A DNA stretch of 9,272 nucleotides from Clostridia bacterium (lineage in GTDB: Bacteria; Bacillota; Clostridia; Christensenellales; Borkfalkiaceae): the NCBI GenBank assembly GCA_017452305.1, contig JAFTMQ010000096.1, positions 1-9,272 of the forward strand. The letters are read 5' to 3'. The first letter of the stretch is position 1. Each line of letters starts with the position of its first letter. This document shows, in pieces, positions 1-5,375 of this stretch. Under the pieces are notes generated by a model. That model ran no database searches, was not told the origin of the DNA, and saw only the letters and a list, made by a program, of their open reading frames with translations. Both the position numbers and the translations under genes were made by a program.

Positions 1-1215
1 ATGAAGTCCATTCTCTACGTGGACGGCGATACGAGCAAGCCCCGCACCCTCGGCGATTTCACGGGCGGCGGCGCGCAGGATATCATCAACGGCATCAAGC
101 TTGCAGACGTATTGAATATCACCGACGATTCGCACCCTGCGCTTATCTTCCTTGCTTACGGCAGCAACGAGATCACGGGCACTCCCCGCACCCTCGGCGA
201 AATCCGTACCATGGGCGACGACCTCATCAACGATATTCCCCTTTCCTATATCATCACGCCCGATATGAACAGCACCATCGTTTGCTATCTTCTTTATGGT
301 AAGGAAGGTATCCACTACACGGTGAAAACCAAAGTGGAAAACAGCGCGACGGTTAAATATGCGGAAATGGTGCAACGCCATATTATCATTGAAGGCGGCA
401 AGCCCTACAACGCATACGGCGAAGCGATTAGCAGCTCGGTCGGCACGTTAAACGGTACGTCCACCTATACCGAGCTTAACGGCGAAGGCGACGAAGATAA
501 CGTTACGTACAATCTTACGGCAGGCACGCGCGCGGACGGCACGGCGGTTTACTATCTTTCCAAAGACGGCGAGACGGTATACTTTACGGAATGTACCTTG
601 AAGGAATTTGCAACCGACAGCAATTCGCTCACCAAGCTCACCGCTCGTTTGACGGCAGGCGATATCCTCGGCGACGAAATCGACACCAACCCCATGCTCA
701 AACACCTTAAGGACACCCCCATCAACGAGCTTGGCGCGGCGGTGGAAACCTTGACCTTCGAGCAGGTTTTCTACGATCAAATTTACAGAAAGAACGCAAG
801 CGGTCAGTTCGTAGATGAAAACGACAACGTTGTTTCCGAAGACAACCGTGTTCTTGGCGATATTTGGCATTATATGTTGACGGGCGAAGACGAACATGGC
901 AACAAATACAACGCCGCTAATGAATATTCTATCGTCAACGATATGGATAAATTGATAGAGAACATGAAGCGCGAGGTGCACGACGCTACGCTCGACCGCT
1001 TGGCGCACGACAAGATTTTGCAAATCAGTGACTCCATTTTGAACGATACAATTATTACGGAAATCCGCGCAGGCGGCATAACGTTCACCGTTGACGTTCC
1101 CAGCTCCGCAAATATTCCCACAAACGCGCGCATCGGTTCTTTGACCACCGAACAAATTCTCGTTTACGTGGAAGCGCTGCTTGCAACCATCGACACAATC
1201 AACTCTTTTAGTTAA
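1..1215 (+). CDS. Repeat-containing hypothetical protein, probably 5'-truncated by the window edge
   Basis: I do not recognise this protein as a named family. The visible part is 404 residues and ends at a TAA followed by a terminator. The window opens on an in-frame ATG with no upstream sequence, so a ribosome binding site cannot be checked. Because a repeat unit starts almost at once and there is no signal peptide, I think this is the C-terminal part of a longer protein. Two repeats of about 40 residues are visible (roughly 14-54 and 62-100). Each begins PRTLG, continues with a DIIN/DLIN-xI core and ends in a hydrophobic stretch closing with YG. A weaker relative of the core may occur near 218-255. 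Residues 105-215 are rich in Thr, Tyr, Gly and Asp and look beta-structured; 310-404 are mostly helical. Such composition is common in large secreted or surface proteins of gut Clostridia, but location and role are inference. Confidence 0.75.
   Translation: MKSILYVDGDTSKPRTLGDFTGGGAQDIINGIKLADVLNITDDSHPALIFLAYGSNEITGTPRTLGEIRTMGDDLINDIPLSYIITPDMNSTIVCYLLYGKEGIHYTVKTKVENSATVKYAEMVQRHIIIEGGKPYNAYGEAISSSVGTLNGTSTYTELNGEGDEDNVTYNLTAGTRADGTAVYYLSKDGETVYFTECTLKEFATDSNSLTKLTARLTAGDILGDEIDTNPMLKHLKDTPINELGAAVETLTFEQVFYDQIYRKNASGQFVDENDNVVSEDNRVLGDIWHYMLTGEDEHGNKYNAANEYSIVNDMDKLIENMKREVHDATLDRLAHDKILQISDSILNDTIITEIRAGGITFTVDVPSSANIPTNARIGSLTTEQILVYVEALLATIDTINSFS
40..200 (+). repeat. Direct DNA repeat inside the repeat protein gene
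   Basis: The 17 bases CCCCGCACCCTCGGCGA occur at 40-56 and again at 184-200, exactly 144 bases (48 codons) apart and in the same frame. They encode the PRTLG start of the two protein repeats. Identity at the DNA level suggests a fairly recent or homogenised repeat at this point, while the rest of each unit has diverged. Confidence 0.85.
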
Positions 1216-1236
1216 TTCAAATCAGCTAATAAACAG

Positions 1237-1272
1237 CTACCCCGCGCCCTTGATATGCACGGGGTAGTTTTT
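1237..1272 (+). terminator. Rho-independent terminator after the repeat protein gene
   Basis: CTACCCCG (1237-1244) pairs with CGGGGTAG (1260-1267) around a 15-base loop that can form two more G-C pairs. A five-T run follows at 1268-1272. It lies 22 bases after the stop codon. From here to the promoter at 1381 I see no gene, only AT-rich spacer. Confidence 0.85.
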
Positions 1273-1380
1273 ACGTCCTGCCGACTATCTATCCTTTGTA
1301 TTCGCACACGCGTATATATAATGAAAATAAGAAAAAAGACAAAATCCGTAGGAATTCTATAAAAAACGTACAAAAAACGA

Positions 1381-1409
1381 TTGACTAATCCTCGCAAATA
1401 GGCTATAAT
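1381..1409 (+). promoter_or_regulatory. SigA promoter of the rpsF-ssb-rpsR operon
   Basis: The -35 box TTGACT (1381-1386) and the consensus -10 box TATAAT (1404-1409) are 17 bases apart. Transcription should start near 1416, giving a leader of about 78 bases before rpsF. This is the strongest promoter match in the window, as expected for ribosomal protein genes. Confidence 0.9.
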
Positions 1410-1435
1410 AACTCTACACGGCTGTATGAATACGG

Positions 1436-1481
1436 CTGTTTTACCTTGCACGTCAGGGCAGGACGTGCCGAATAAGACCAG
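1436..1481 (+). promoter_or_regulatory. Candidate S6:S18 autoregulatory leader motif
   Basis: GCACGTC (1448-1454) and GACGTGC (1462-1468) form a hairpin with loop AGGGCAG. Its 3' side runs straight into CCG (1468-1470). Below the asymmetric internal loop, GTTTTA (1438-1443) can pair with TAAGAC (1473-1478) with one G-U pair. A CCG in a bulge, flanked by a stem and a hairpin, is the published signature of the mRNA element bound by the S6:S18 complex, which mimics their 16S rRNA site. The outer stem ends just before the Shine-Dalgarno sequence at 1481, so binding by the complex could block rpsF translation. The structure is seen in the sequence; the identity rests on motif resemblance. Confidence 0.6.
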
Positions 1482-1493
1482 GAGGTGAAAAAT

Positions 1494-1778
1494 ATGGCTA
1501 AATACGAAATGCTTTATTTGCTCAACAACGACTTGACCGACGAAGCAAAAGACGCTAAGGTTGCCAAATTCGAAAACGTAGTTACTTCGATGGGCGGCAG
1601 TGTTGCTTCTTCGGAAAAATGGGGTACGAAGAAAACGGCTTACCCTATCAAGTTTAAGAACGAGTCTTACTACGTTCTTATGACGTTCGAAGCAGACGGC
1701 AAAGTTGTAGAAGAGCTTAAGCGTATCGCGCTTATCGATGCCGACGTTGTTAGACGTTTAATCACGAAGCTCAACTAA
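1494..1778 (+). CDS. rpsF: 30S ribosomal protein S6
   Basis: This 94-residue protein is full length for bacterial S6, which binds the central domain of 16S rRNA in the 30S platform as a heterodimer with S18. It starts MAKYEMLYLL, typical of the first beta strand, and contains WGTKKTAYPIKF (about residues 43-54), matching the conserved W-G-xx-x-AYPI segment, followed by the SYYVLMTF strand. I chose ATG 1494 because GGAGG at 1481-1485 sits 8 bases upstream. An in-frame GTG at 1485 would lie inside that Shine-Dalgarno sequence and is rejected. It is the first gene of the operon, 15 bases before ssb, and is the likely feedback target of the leader structure. Confidence 0.97.
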   Translation: MAKYEMLYLLNNDLTDEAKDAKVAKFENVVTSMGGSVASSEKWGTKKTAYPIKFKNESYYVLMTFEADGKVVEELKRIALIDADVVRRLITKLN

Positions 1779-1793
1779 TTAAGAGGAAAATGT

Positions 1794-2213
1794 ATGAACA
1801 AAGTATTTTTAATCGGAAACTTAACGCGTGATCCCGAACTTCGCGAAACCGCTTCGGGCGTGCCTATGTGCCGCTTCGCAATCGCGGTTACCCGCCCCTA
1901 TTCGTCGCAAGACGGCGAACGTCAAACGGACTTCTTTGAATGTACTGCTTGGCGCGGCTTGGGCGAAACCATCGCGCGTTTCACCAAAAAAGGCAATAAG
2001 GTTGCCGTTGTGGGGCATATTCAAATCCGCAACTATGAAGACAACCAAGGCGCAAGACGTACTGCTGTGGACGTAATCGTGCAGGACTGCGAATTCCTCA
2101 CGCCGAAGGACAGCAACGGTTTTGACGACGTTGCCGACGAGCCTCGTTCGTCCGCTCCCAAAAAGAGAGCAACCCTTCAAGCAATGGACGACGACAGCGA
2201 CATTCCTTTCTAA
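1794..2213 (+). CDS. ssb: Single-stranded DNA-binding protein
   Basis: This 139-residue protein binds single-stranded DNA during replication, recombination and repair. The N-terminal OB fold (about 1-103) begins MNKVFLIGNLTRDPELR and contains the conserved strand segment DFFECTAWRGLGETIARFTKKG. A flexible linker (about 104-131) leads to the acidic tip DDDSDIPF at 132-139, the docking site for replication and repair partners. It is somewhat short for the family because the linker is short. AGAGGA at 1782-1787 gives a usable ribosome binding site. Its place between rpsF and rpsR is the usual Firmicutes order, so it shares their promoter; no internal promoter is obvious in the 15-base gap. Confidence 0.97.
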   Translation: MNKVFLIGNLTRDPELRETASGVPMCRFAIAVTRPYSSQDGERQTDFFECTAWRGLGETIARFTKKGNKVAVVGHIQIRNYEDNQGARRTAVDVIVQDCEFLTPKDSNGFDDVADEPRSSAPKKRATLQAMDDDSDIPF

Positions 2214-2249
2214 TTAAGAAAGGACCAAATAATTAAAGGAGTAAAAATC

Positions 2250-2498
2250 ATGGAAGAAAAAGCACCTGTTAAAAAGGTATTCAAAAAAGCGCCCCGTAGA
2301 AAGGTTTGCGCATTCTGCCAAGAAAAGCTCGACGTTATCGATTACAAGGACGTAAACCGTCTTAAGAAATTCATTACGGAAGGCGGCAAAATCATTCCCC
2401 GCAGAATGAGCGGCACCTGCGCTGCGCACCAAAGAAAGGTTGCATCTGCTATTAAGCGTGCAAGAATTACGGCTCTTCTCCCCTTCAAAGGTGAGTAA
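2250..2498 (+). CDS. rpsR: 30S ribosomal protein S18, zinc-binding type
   Basis: This 82-residue S18 pairs with S6 on the 30S platform. The core IDYKDVNRLKKFITEGGKI, then the PRRMSGTCAAHQRK segment, and the RARITALLPF tail are all diagnostic. CAFC (about residues 20-23) together with the CxxH of GTCAAHQ make a plausible four-ligand zinc site, the C+ form of S18; many Firmicutes have lost these cysteines or also carry a zinc-free paralogue. The basic, Lys-rich N-terminus is usual. AAAGGAG at 2235-2241 lies 8 bases before ATG 2250. It is the last gene of the operon and is followed after 11 bases by a strong terminator. Confidence 0.97.
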   Translation: MEEKAPVKKVFKKAPRRKVCAFCQEKLDVIDYKDVNRLKKFITEGGKIIPRRMSGTCAAHQRKVASAIKRARITALLPFKGE

Positions 2499-2509
2499 TC
2501 AGCCCACAA

Positions 2510-2550
2510 TAAAAAGACAAACCACCGAAAGTGATTTCGGTGGTTTTTTT
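2510..2550. terminator. Bidirectional terminator between rpsR and the SLOG gene (terminator copy 1)
   Basis: ACCACCGAAA (2521-2530), loop GTGA, and TTTCGGTGGT (2535-2544) form a perfect 10-bp hairpin followed by a T run. Read on the minus strand it is followed by a T-rich tail, so it can also end the convergent SLOG gene, whose stop codon lies in the T run. Forty bases (2510-2549) are repeated exactly at 3340-3379. Confidence 0.93.
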
Positions 2551-3016
2551 ATACCTTGACAAGCTTTACCAACTTCTTTTTCATTTTCTTCGCATACGAA
2601 TACGCCTTATATGCGCCGCTGTTTTCCCTCTTTTCTACATAAAAAATAATCAAATCACTTTTGTCTATCATCGCACAGTTCCGAAAGTAAATACTTTTGT
2701 ACCACCCCGCGAACGCAGGCGTTAGATAGATAATTTTCTCATAATCCTCACGGCTAAAATACCTCGATTTCTTTCGCAAATACCGCTCTTGCGCCACGCA
2801 ATAAACGCGTTGAATTTGTTTTTCGGGCAAGTCTTCTTTTATTTTTGTTACAATTTCATAGCAAAGCGCATCAAAAGCCCCATATCCCCCAAAATAAAAA
2901 ACACGACAACCCAAATCCACCGCTTTCATAATTTCGGCAGTCGTTGTCGCGTATAATTCTTCCGTGATTGCAATTTCACGGTGTCCAAAAAATGAACAAA
3001 TTTTATTCTTTTCCAT
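2549..3016 (-). CDS. SLOG-family (YpsA/DUF1273-like) Rossmann-fold protein
   Basis: This 155-residue protein resembles the SLOG superfamily, Rossmann-like proteins proposed to bind nucleotide-derived ligands; some act as sensors in phage-defence or stress circuits. Supporting motifs are CSFFGHRE (7-14), the glycine turn FYFGGYGAFD (40-49), RNCAMIDKSDLIIFYV (112-127) and SGAYKAYSYAKKMKKK (133-148), the usual pattern of a family member. No membrane segment or extra domain is seen. I chose ATG 3016 because GAGGGG stands just upstream and the N-terminal strand begins there; an in-frame start at 3079 falls inside the promoter. A strong minus-strand promoter (3051-3079) lies within the putative operators shared with the divergent XRE gene, so the XRE protein probably represses it. 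The ligand is unknown. Confidence 0.8.
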   Translation of the reverse strand: MEKNKICSFFGHREIAITEELYATTTAEIMKAVDLGCRVFYFGGYGAFDALCYEIVTKIKEDLPEKQIQRVYCVAQERYLRKKSRYFSREDYEKIIYLTPAFAGWYKSIYFRNCAMIDKSDLIIFYVEKRENSGAYKAYSYAKKMKKKLVKLVKV

Positions 3017-3050
3017 ATTCGTACACCCCTCAAAACTAAAACTCGATTTT

Positions 3051-3079
3051 ATTTTATCAAGTCTTATAATACTTGTCAA
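3051..3079 (-). promoter_or_regulatory. SigA promoter of the SLOG gene
   Basis: On the minus strand TTGACA (3079-3074) and TAAAAT (3056-3051) are 17 bases apart, a near-consensus promoter. Transcription would start near 3044, giving a leader of about 28 bases that contains the GAGGGG ribosome binding site. The promoter is covered by operator 1 and touches operator 2. Confidence 0.85.
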
Positions 3080-3094
3080 GTCTTTTTTGACTTA
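3058..3094. promoter_or_regulatory. Two tandem 18-bp candidate operators for the XRE repressor
   Basis: CAAGTCTTATAATACTTG (3058-3075) and CAAGTCTTTTTTGACTTA (3077-3094) both have the form AAGT-N8-ACTT, with centres 19 bp apart. Identical half-sites and spacing in two adjacent palindromes between divergent genes is the usual layout for a small HTH repressor acting on itself and its neighbour. The sites overlap the SLOG promoter and lie just upstream of the XRE -10 region. Confidence 0.7.
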
Positions 3095-3098
3095 TCTT

Positions 3099-3107
3099 TG
3101 CTATACT
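3099..3107 (+). promoter_or_regulatory. Extended -10 promoter of the small XRE gene, possibly leaderless
   Basis: TGC-TATACT (3099-3107) is an extended -10 element with no good -35 box. The expected start of transcription, 6-7 bases downstream, falls on or next to ATG 3114. No Shine-Dalgarno sequence can be found before that ATG, which fits a leaderless mRNA. An alternative -10, TATAAA at 3107-3112, would place the start inside the gene. Confidence 0.55.
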
Positions 3108-3113
3108 ATAAAT

Positions 3114-3314
3114 ATGAAATTCAGCGAAAGATTAAAAGAGCTACGAACAGAACGCGGATTATCTCAAATGGAATTAGCAAAGCAGACGGGGTTAAGTCAA
3201 TCGGCAATCGCTAAATGGAAAAAAGACAAAACCGACCCTACGTCGGCAAACCTAATCGTCTTATCTCAATTTTTTAATGAAAGCGTAGATTATTTGTTAG
3301 GGTTAACCGATTAA
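3114..3314 (+). CDS. Small XRE-family HTH transcriptional repressor
   Basis: This 66-residue protein is a bare HTH_3/XRE domain. RLKELRTERGLSQMELAK forms helices 1-2, TGLSQSAIAKWKKDKTDPTS carries the recognition helix, and LIVLSQFFNESVDYLLGLTD closes the five-helix bundle. Such one-domain Cro/C1-like proteins usually bind a palindrome as dimers and repress themselves and a divergent neighbour. The reading frame extends upstream to 2964, but ATG 3114 is preferred because the conserved domain starts there and the upstream part would cross the divergent promoter region and the SLOG gene start. The gene lacks a visible ribosome binding site. It is divergent from the SLOG gene (97 bases apart) and separated from the ABC exporter by a terminator and promoter, so it is not in that operon. 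Confidence 0.9.
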   Translation: MKFSERLKELRTERGLSQMELAKQTGLSQSAIAKWKKDKTDPTSANLIVLSQFFNESVDYLLGLTD

Positions 3315-3339
3315 ACGCGCACCTGCCCCTTCCTTTTAT

Positions 3340-3379
3340 TAAAAAGACAAACCACCGAAAGTGATTTCGGTGGTTTTTT
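3340..3379 (+). terminator. Terminator after the small XRE gene (terminator copy 2)
   Basis: ACCACCGAAA (3351-3360) pairs with TTTCGGTGGT (3365-3374) around loop GTGA, with a T run to 3379. Bases 3340-3379 are identical to 2510-2549. The copy runs directly into the repeated promoter module of the ABC gene. Confidence 0.93.
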
Positions 3380-3482
3380 ACATCAAAAATCCCTATTTTT
3401 TACGTTTTGCAACCGTTAGTTGCCAAATTGCAAGGTAAAATCGGTTGAACTATCCCCATAACTTATTATATAATAAACATAC
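3374..3482 (+). repeat. Promoter-module repeat, copy A, upstream of the ABC exporter
   Basis: Bases 3374-3457 match 5238-5321 with a single difference (T at 3416, A at 5280). Similarity continues with a one-base shift through the -10 region to the shared CATAC near 3482. The module contains the T run of the preceding terminator, an A/T-rich spacer, three TTGCAA/TTGCCAA boxes and the -35 box. Since the genes that follow are unrelated, the conserved part is regulatory DNA, not coding sequence. Confidence 0.93.
3445..3474 (+). promoter_or_regulatory. Promoter of the ABC exporter gene
   Basis: TTGAAC (3445-3450) and TATAAT (3469-3474) are separated by 18 bases. The -35 box lies within the downstream arm of the putative operator (ATCGGTTG plus AACTATC), so a bound regulator would block RNA polymerase. 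The ribosome binding site GGGAG (3493-3497) follows. Confidence 0.8.
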
Positions 3483-3505
3483 TAAAAATTTTGGGAGCGA
3501 TATAG

Positions 3506-5194
3506 ATGCAGAAGTCCGTTAAATCCTATATTTATAAGGGCAATATTTTCAACTTTATTATTTTAACGTTTACGTCATTATTTCAAACGGCGGCAATGAT
3601 TATACTCTCGCTAATGTTAGAAAAAATAATGGCGATTGCAACCTCTAAAAATTTGCAAGCTTTATATCAGCAAGGTATCGTATTTTTAATATTGCTGGCG
3701 TCGAGCGTTTTAATGTACGTGCTTGTCGTATGCTTAAAACCCAAATACCAAAAAAAGGCTATCACACAATATAAAAATAACATTTACGGTCATATATTAG
3801 AGAAAAGCATTGCCAATTTTAACAAGCATAACACCTCTACGTATATCTCCGCATTAACCAACGACGTGAATAAAATTGAAACGGATTATTTATTTTCCGC
3901 CTTTGATTTAATAACCCATATCACGTTATTTTTATCTACTATCGTGGTAATGCTTATTTACAGTCCGTTATTGACCTTAGCAGGCGTTGTTTTATCCCTA
4001 CTGCCTTTCATCGGCGCTCTTATCGTCGGCGGCAAGCTTGCTTTTCACGAAAAAGAAATCAGCAATCAGAATGCAAGCTTTATGCATTTTATCAAAGATA
4101 ATTTGATAGGCTTTTCCACCATTAAAGTCTTTAAATCAGAACAAAAAATCAAAGAATTGTTTGTTAAAAATAACAACGTATTAGAAGATAAAAAAGCACG
4201 TAAAACCAAAACGTTGGCGTTAATGGAAATGGTACAAACGGTGTTGAGTATCGTATCCCAATTCGGCGTGTTCTTTATTGGTGCTTATATTTGTATCAAA
4301 ACAGGCGATATCACGCCGTCCGTAATCCTGCTATTCGTTCAACTAATGAATTATATCATCAATCCGCTTATGCAAATCCCGTCTTTGTTATCAAAAAGGC
4401 TCGCTTGCAAACCTCTTTTTATAAAGATTAGCGAAATGATACAAACAGAAAGCGCGAATAATCAAGGCGCAGGCATTGAAAGCATTGATGAAATAAGCCT
4501 TTCCAACCTCACGTTTATGTACGACGATAAAGTTGTATTAAACGATATCACCCATAAATTTGAAAGAAATAAATCTTATGCGATTGTAGGCACGAGCGGT
4601 TCTGGCAAGACGACGCTGCTCAATGTATTGTTAGGAAAATATAACAATTATACGGGCAATATACACTATAACTCTACGGAATTAAGAGAACTATCCATAG
4701 ATTCTTTATTTGAAATATCCTCGTTTGTCGAGCAAAACGTCTTTGTCTTTGACGATTCCATTATCAATAACATTACAATGTATTCCAACGTTGACGACGA
4801 ATTATTGCATGAAGCTATCGACAAATCAGGCTTAGCCTCTTTTATTCAAGAAAAAGGCTCAGAGTATCGTTGTGGAGAAAATGGCTGTAATTTAAGTGGC
4901 GGTGAAAAACAAAGAATAAGTATTGCACGGGCTTTGGTGAAAAAATCCCAGCTTTTATTGCTCGATGAAGCCACGAGCGCTTTGGATAATGAAACGTCCA
5001 CGTCCGTCACAAACAACGTATTAGCCATCGACAACACAACAAAAATCATGATTACGCATCGACTTGACGAGGAAATATTGACGAAATTTGACGAAATCCT
5101 TGTGATGAAAAACGGAAATATCGTCGAATACGGAACCTACAAAGCCTTAATCGAAAATAACGCAACCTTTAAATCGTTGGTTCAGCTCAATTAA
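3506..5194 (+). CDS. ABC exporter half-transporter, permease fused to ATPase
   Basis: This 562-residue membrane protein has an ABC exporter transmembrane domain (about 14-295, six hydrophobic segments near 14-36, 57-77, 131-152, 154-177, 243-265 and 271-290) followed by a nucleotide-binding domain (about 330-562). All ATPase motifs are intact: Walker A GTSGSGKTT at 362-370, Q-loop Gln410, signature LSGGEKQR at 463-470, Walker B LLLLDE with Glu488, D-loop SALD, and H-loop His518. It should work as a homodimer, since no partner gene is adjacent. No C39 peptidase domain and no nearby peptide precursor are seen, so the substrate cannot be assigned; drug, lipid and peptide export are all possible. 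ATG 3506 follows GGGAG by 8 bases. The gene is clearly more AT-rich than the ribosomal and oxidoreductase genes and sits between repeats, suggesting acquisition. Confidence 0.93.
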   Translation: MQKSVKSYIYKGNIFNFIILTFTSLFQTAAMIILSLMLEKIMAIATSKNLQALYQQGIVFLILLASSVLMYVLVVCLKPKYQKKAITQYKNNIYGHILEKSIANFNKHNTSTYISALTNDVNKIETDYLFSAFDLITHITLFLSTIVVMLIYSPLLTLAGVVLSLLPFIGALIVGGKLAFHEKEISNQNASFMHFIKDNLIGFSTIKVFKSEQKIKELFVKNNNVLEDKKARKTKTLALMEMVQTVLSIVSQFGVFFIGAYICIKTGDITPSVILLFVQLMNYIINPLMQIPSLLSKRLACKPLFIKISEMIQTESANNQGAGIESIDEISLSNLTFMYDDKVVLNDITHKFERNKSYAIVGTSGSGKTTLLNVLLGKYNNYTGNIHYNSTELRELSIDSLFEISSFVEQNVFVFDDSIINNITMYSNVDDELLHEAIDKSGLASFIQEKGSEYRCGENGCNLSGGEKQRISIARALVKKSQLLLLDEATSALDNETSTSVTNNVLAIDNTTKIMITHRLDEEILTKFDEILVMKNGNIVEYGTYKALIENNATFKSLVQLN

Positions 5195-5212
5195 ACGTGC
5201 GTTTAAATAAAC

Positions 5213-5243
5213 AAACCGCCGAACCCCATTTCGGCGGTTTTTT
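5213..5243 (+). terminator. Terminator after the ABC exporter (terminator copy 3, diverged stem)
   Basis: AAACCGCCGAA (5213-5223) pairs with TTCGGCGGTTT (5230-5240) around a CCCCAT loop, with the T run reaching 5243. Compared with copies 1 and 2 the stem has changed on both sides (ACC to GCC on one arm, GGT to GGC on the other) so pairing is kept, while the loop differs. It again leads directly into the promoter module. Confidence 0.93.
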
Positions 5244-5345
5244 ACATCAAAAATCCCTATTTTTTACGTTTTGCAACCGATAGTTGCCAAATTGCAAGGT
5301 AAAATCGGTTGAACTATCCCCCGATTTATTGTATAATAAGCATAC
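5238..5345 (+). repeat. Promoter-module repeat, copy B, upstream of the membrane XRE regulator
   Basis: This is the second copy of the module at 3374-3482. It keeps a more perfect symmetry: CAACCGAT is the reverse complement of ATCGGTTG, and GATAGTT of AACTATC, in interleaved order. TTGCAA occurs at 5271-5276 and 5292-5297 with TTGCCAA between. The regulator encoded immediately downstream is the obvious candidate for binding it. Confidence 0.9.
5309..5337 (+). promoter_or_regulatory. Promoter of the membrane XRE regulator gene
   Basis: TTGAAC (5309-5314) and TATAAT (5332-5337) are 17 bases apart. Transcription should start near 5344, and AAGGAG (5363-5368) supplies the ribosome binding site 7 bases before the ATG. 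The -35 box sits in the repeated operator-like sequence, as in copy A. Confidence 0.85.
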
Positions 5346-5375
5346 AAAAAATGCTAACACGCAAGGAGTTATATT

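Noticed and set aside
448..1155. Long minus-strand open frame opposite the repeat protein
   Set aside because: No recognisable motif or ribosome binding site; the plus-strand frame shows protein repeats and is followed by a matching terminator.
1485..1493. GTG at 1485 as the start of rpsF
   Set aside because: It lies inside the GGAGGTG ribosome binding site; ATG 1494 gives the normal 94-residue S6 with good spacing.
3087..3092. TTGACT as the -35 box of the XRE promoter
   Set aside because: Spacing to the possible -10 boxes is 9 or 14 bases, too short; it is better read as part of operator 2.
2964..3113. N-terminal extension of the small XRE protein
   Set aside because: It overlaps the SLOG coding start and the divergent promoters, and the HTH domain begins right at ATG 3114.
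3506..5194. Bacteriocin exporter with a processing peptidase
   Set aside because: The protein begins directly with the membrane domain; no C39 peptidase region, precursor peptide or modification gene is nearby.
5269..5319. Interleaved inverted repeats as an RNA pseudoknot
   Set aside because: They lie upstream of the transcription start and include the -35 box, so a DNA-level operator is more likely.
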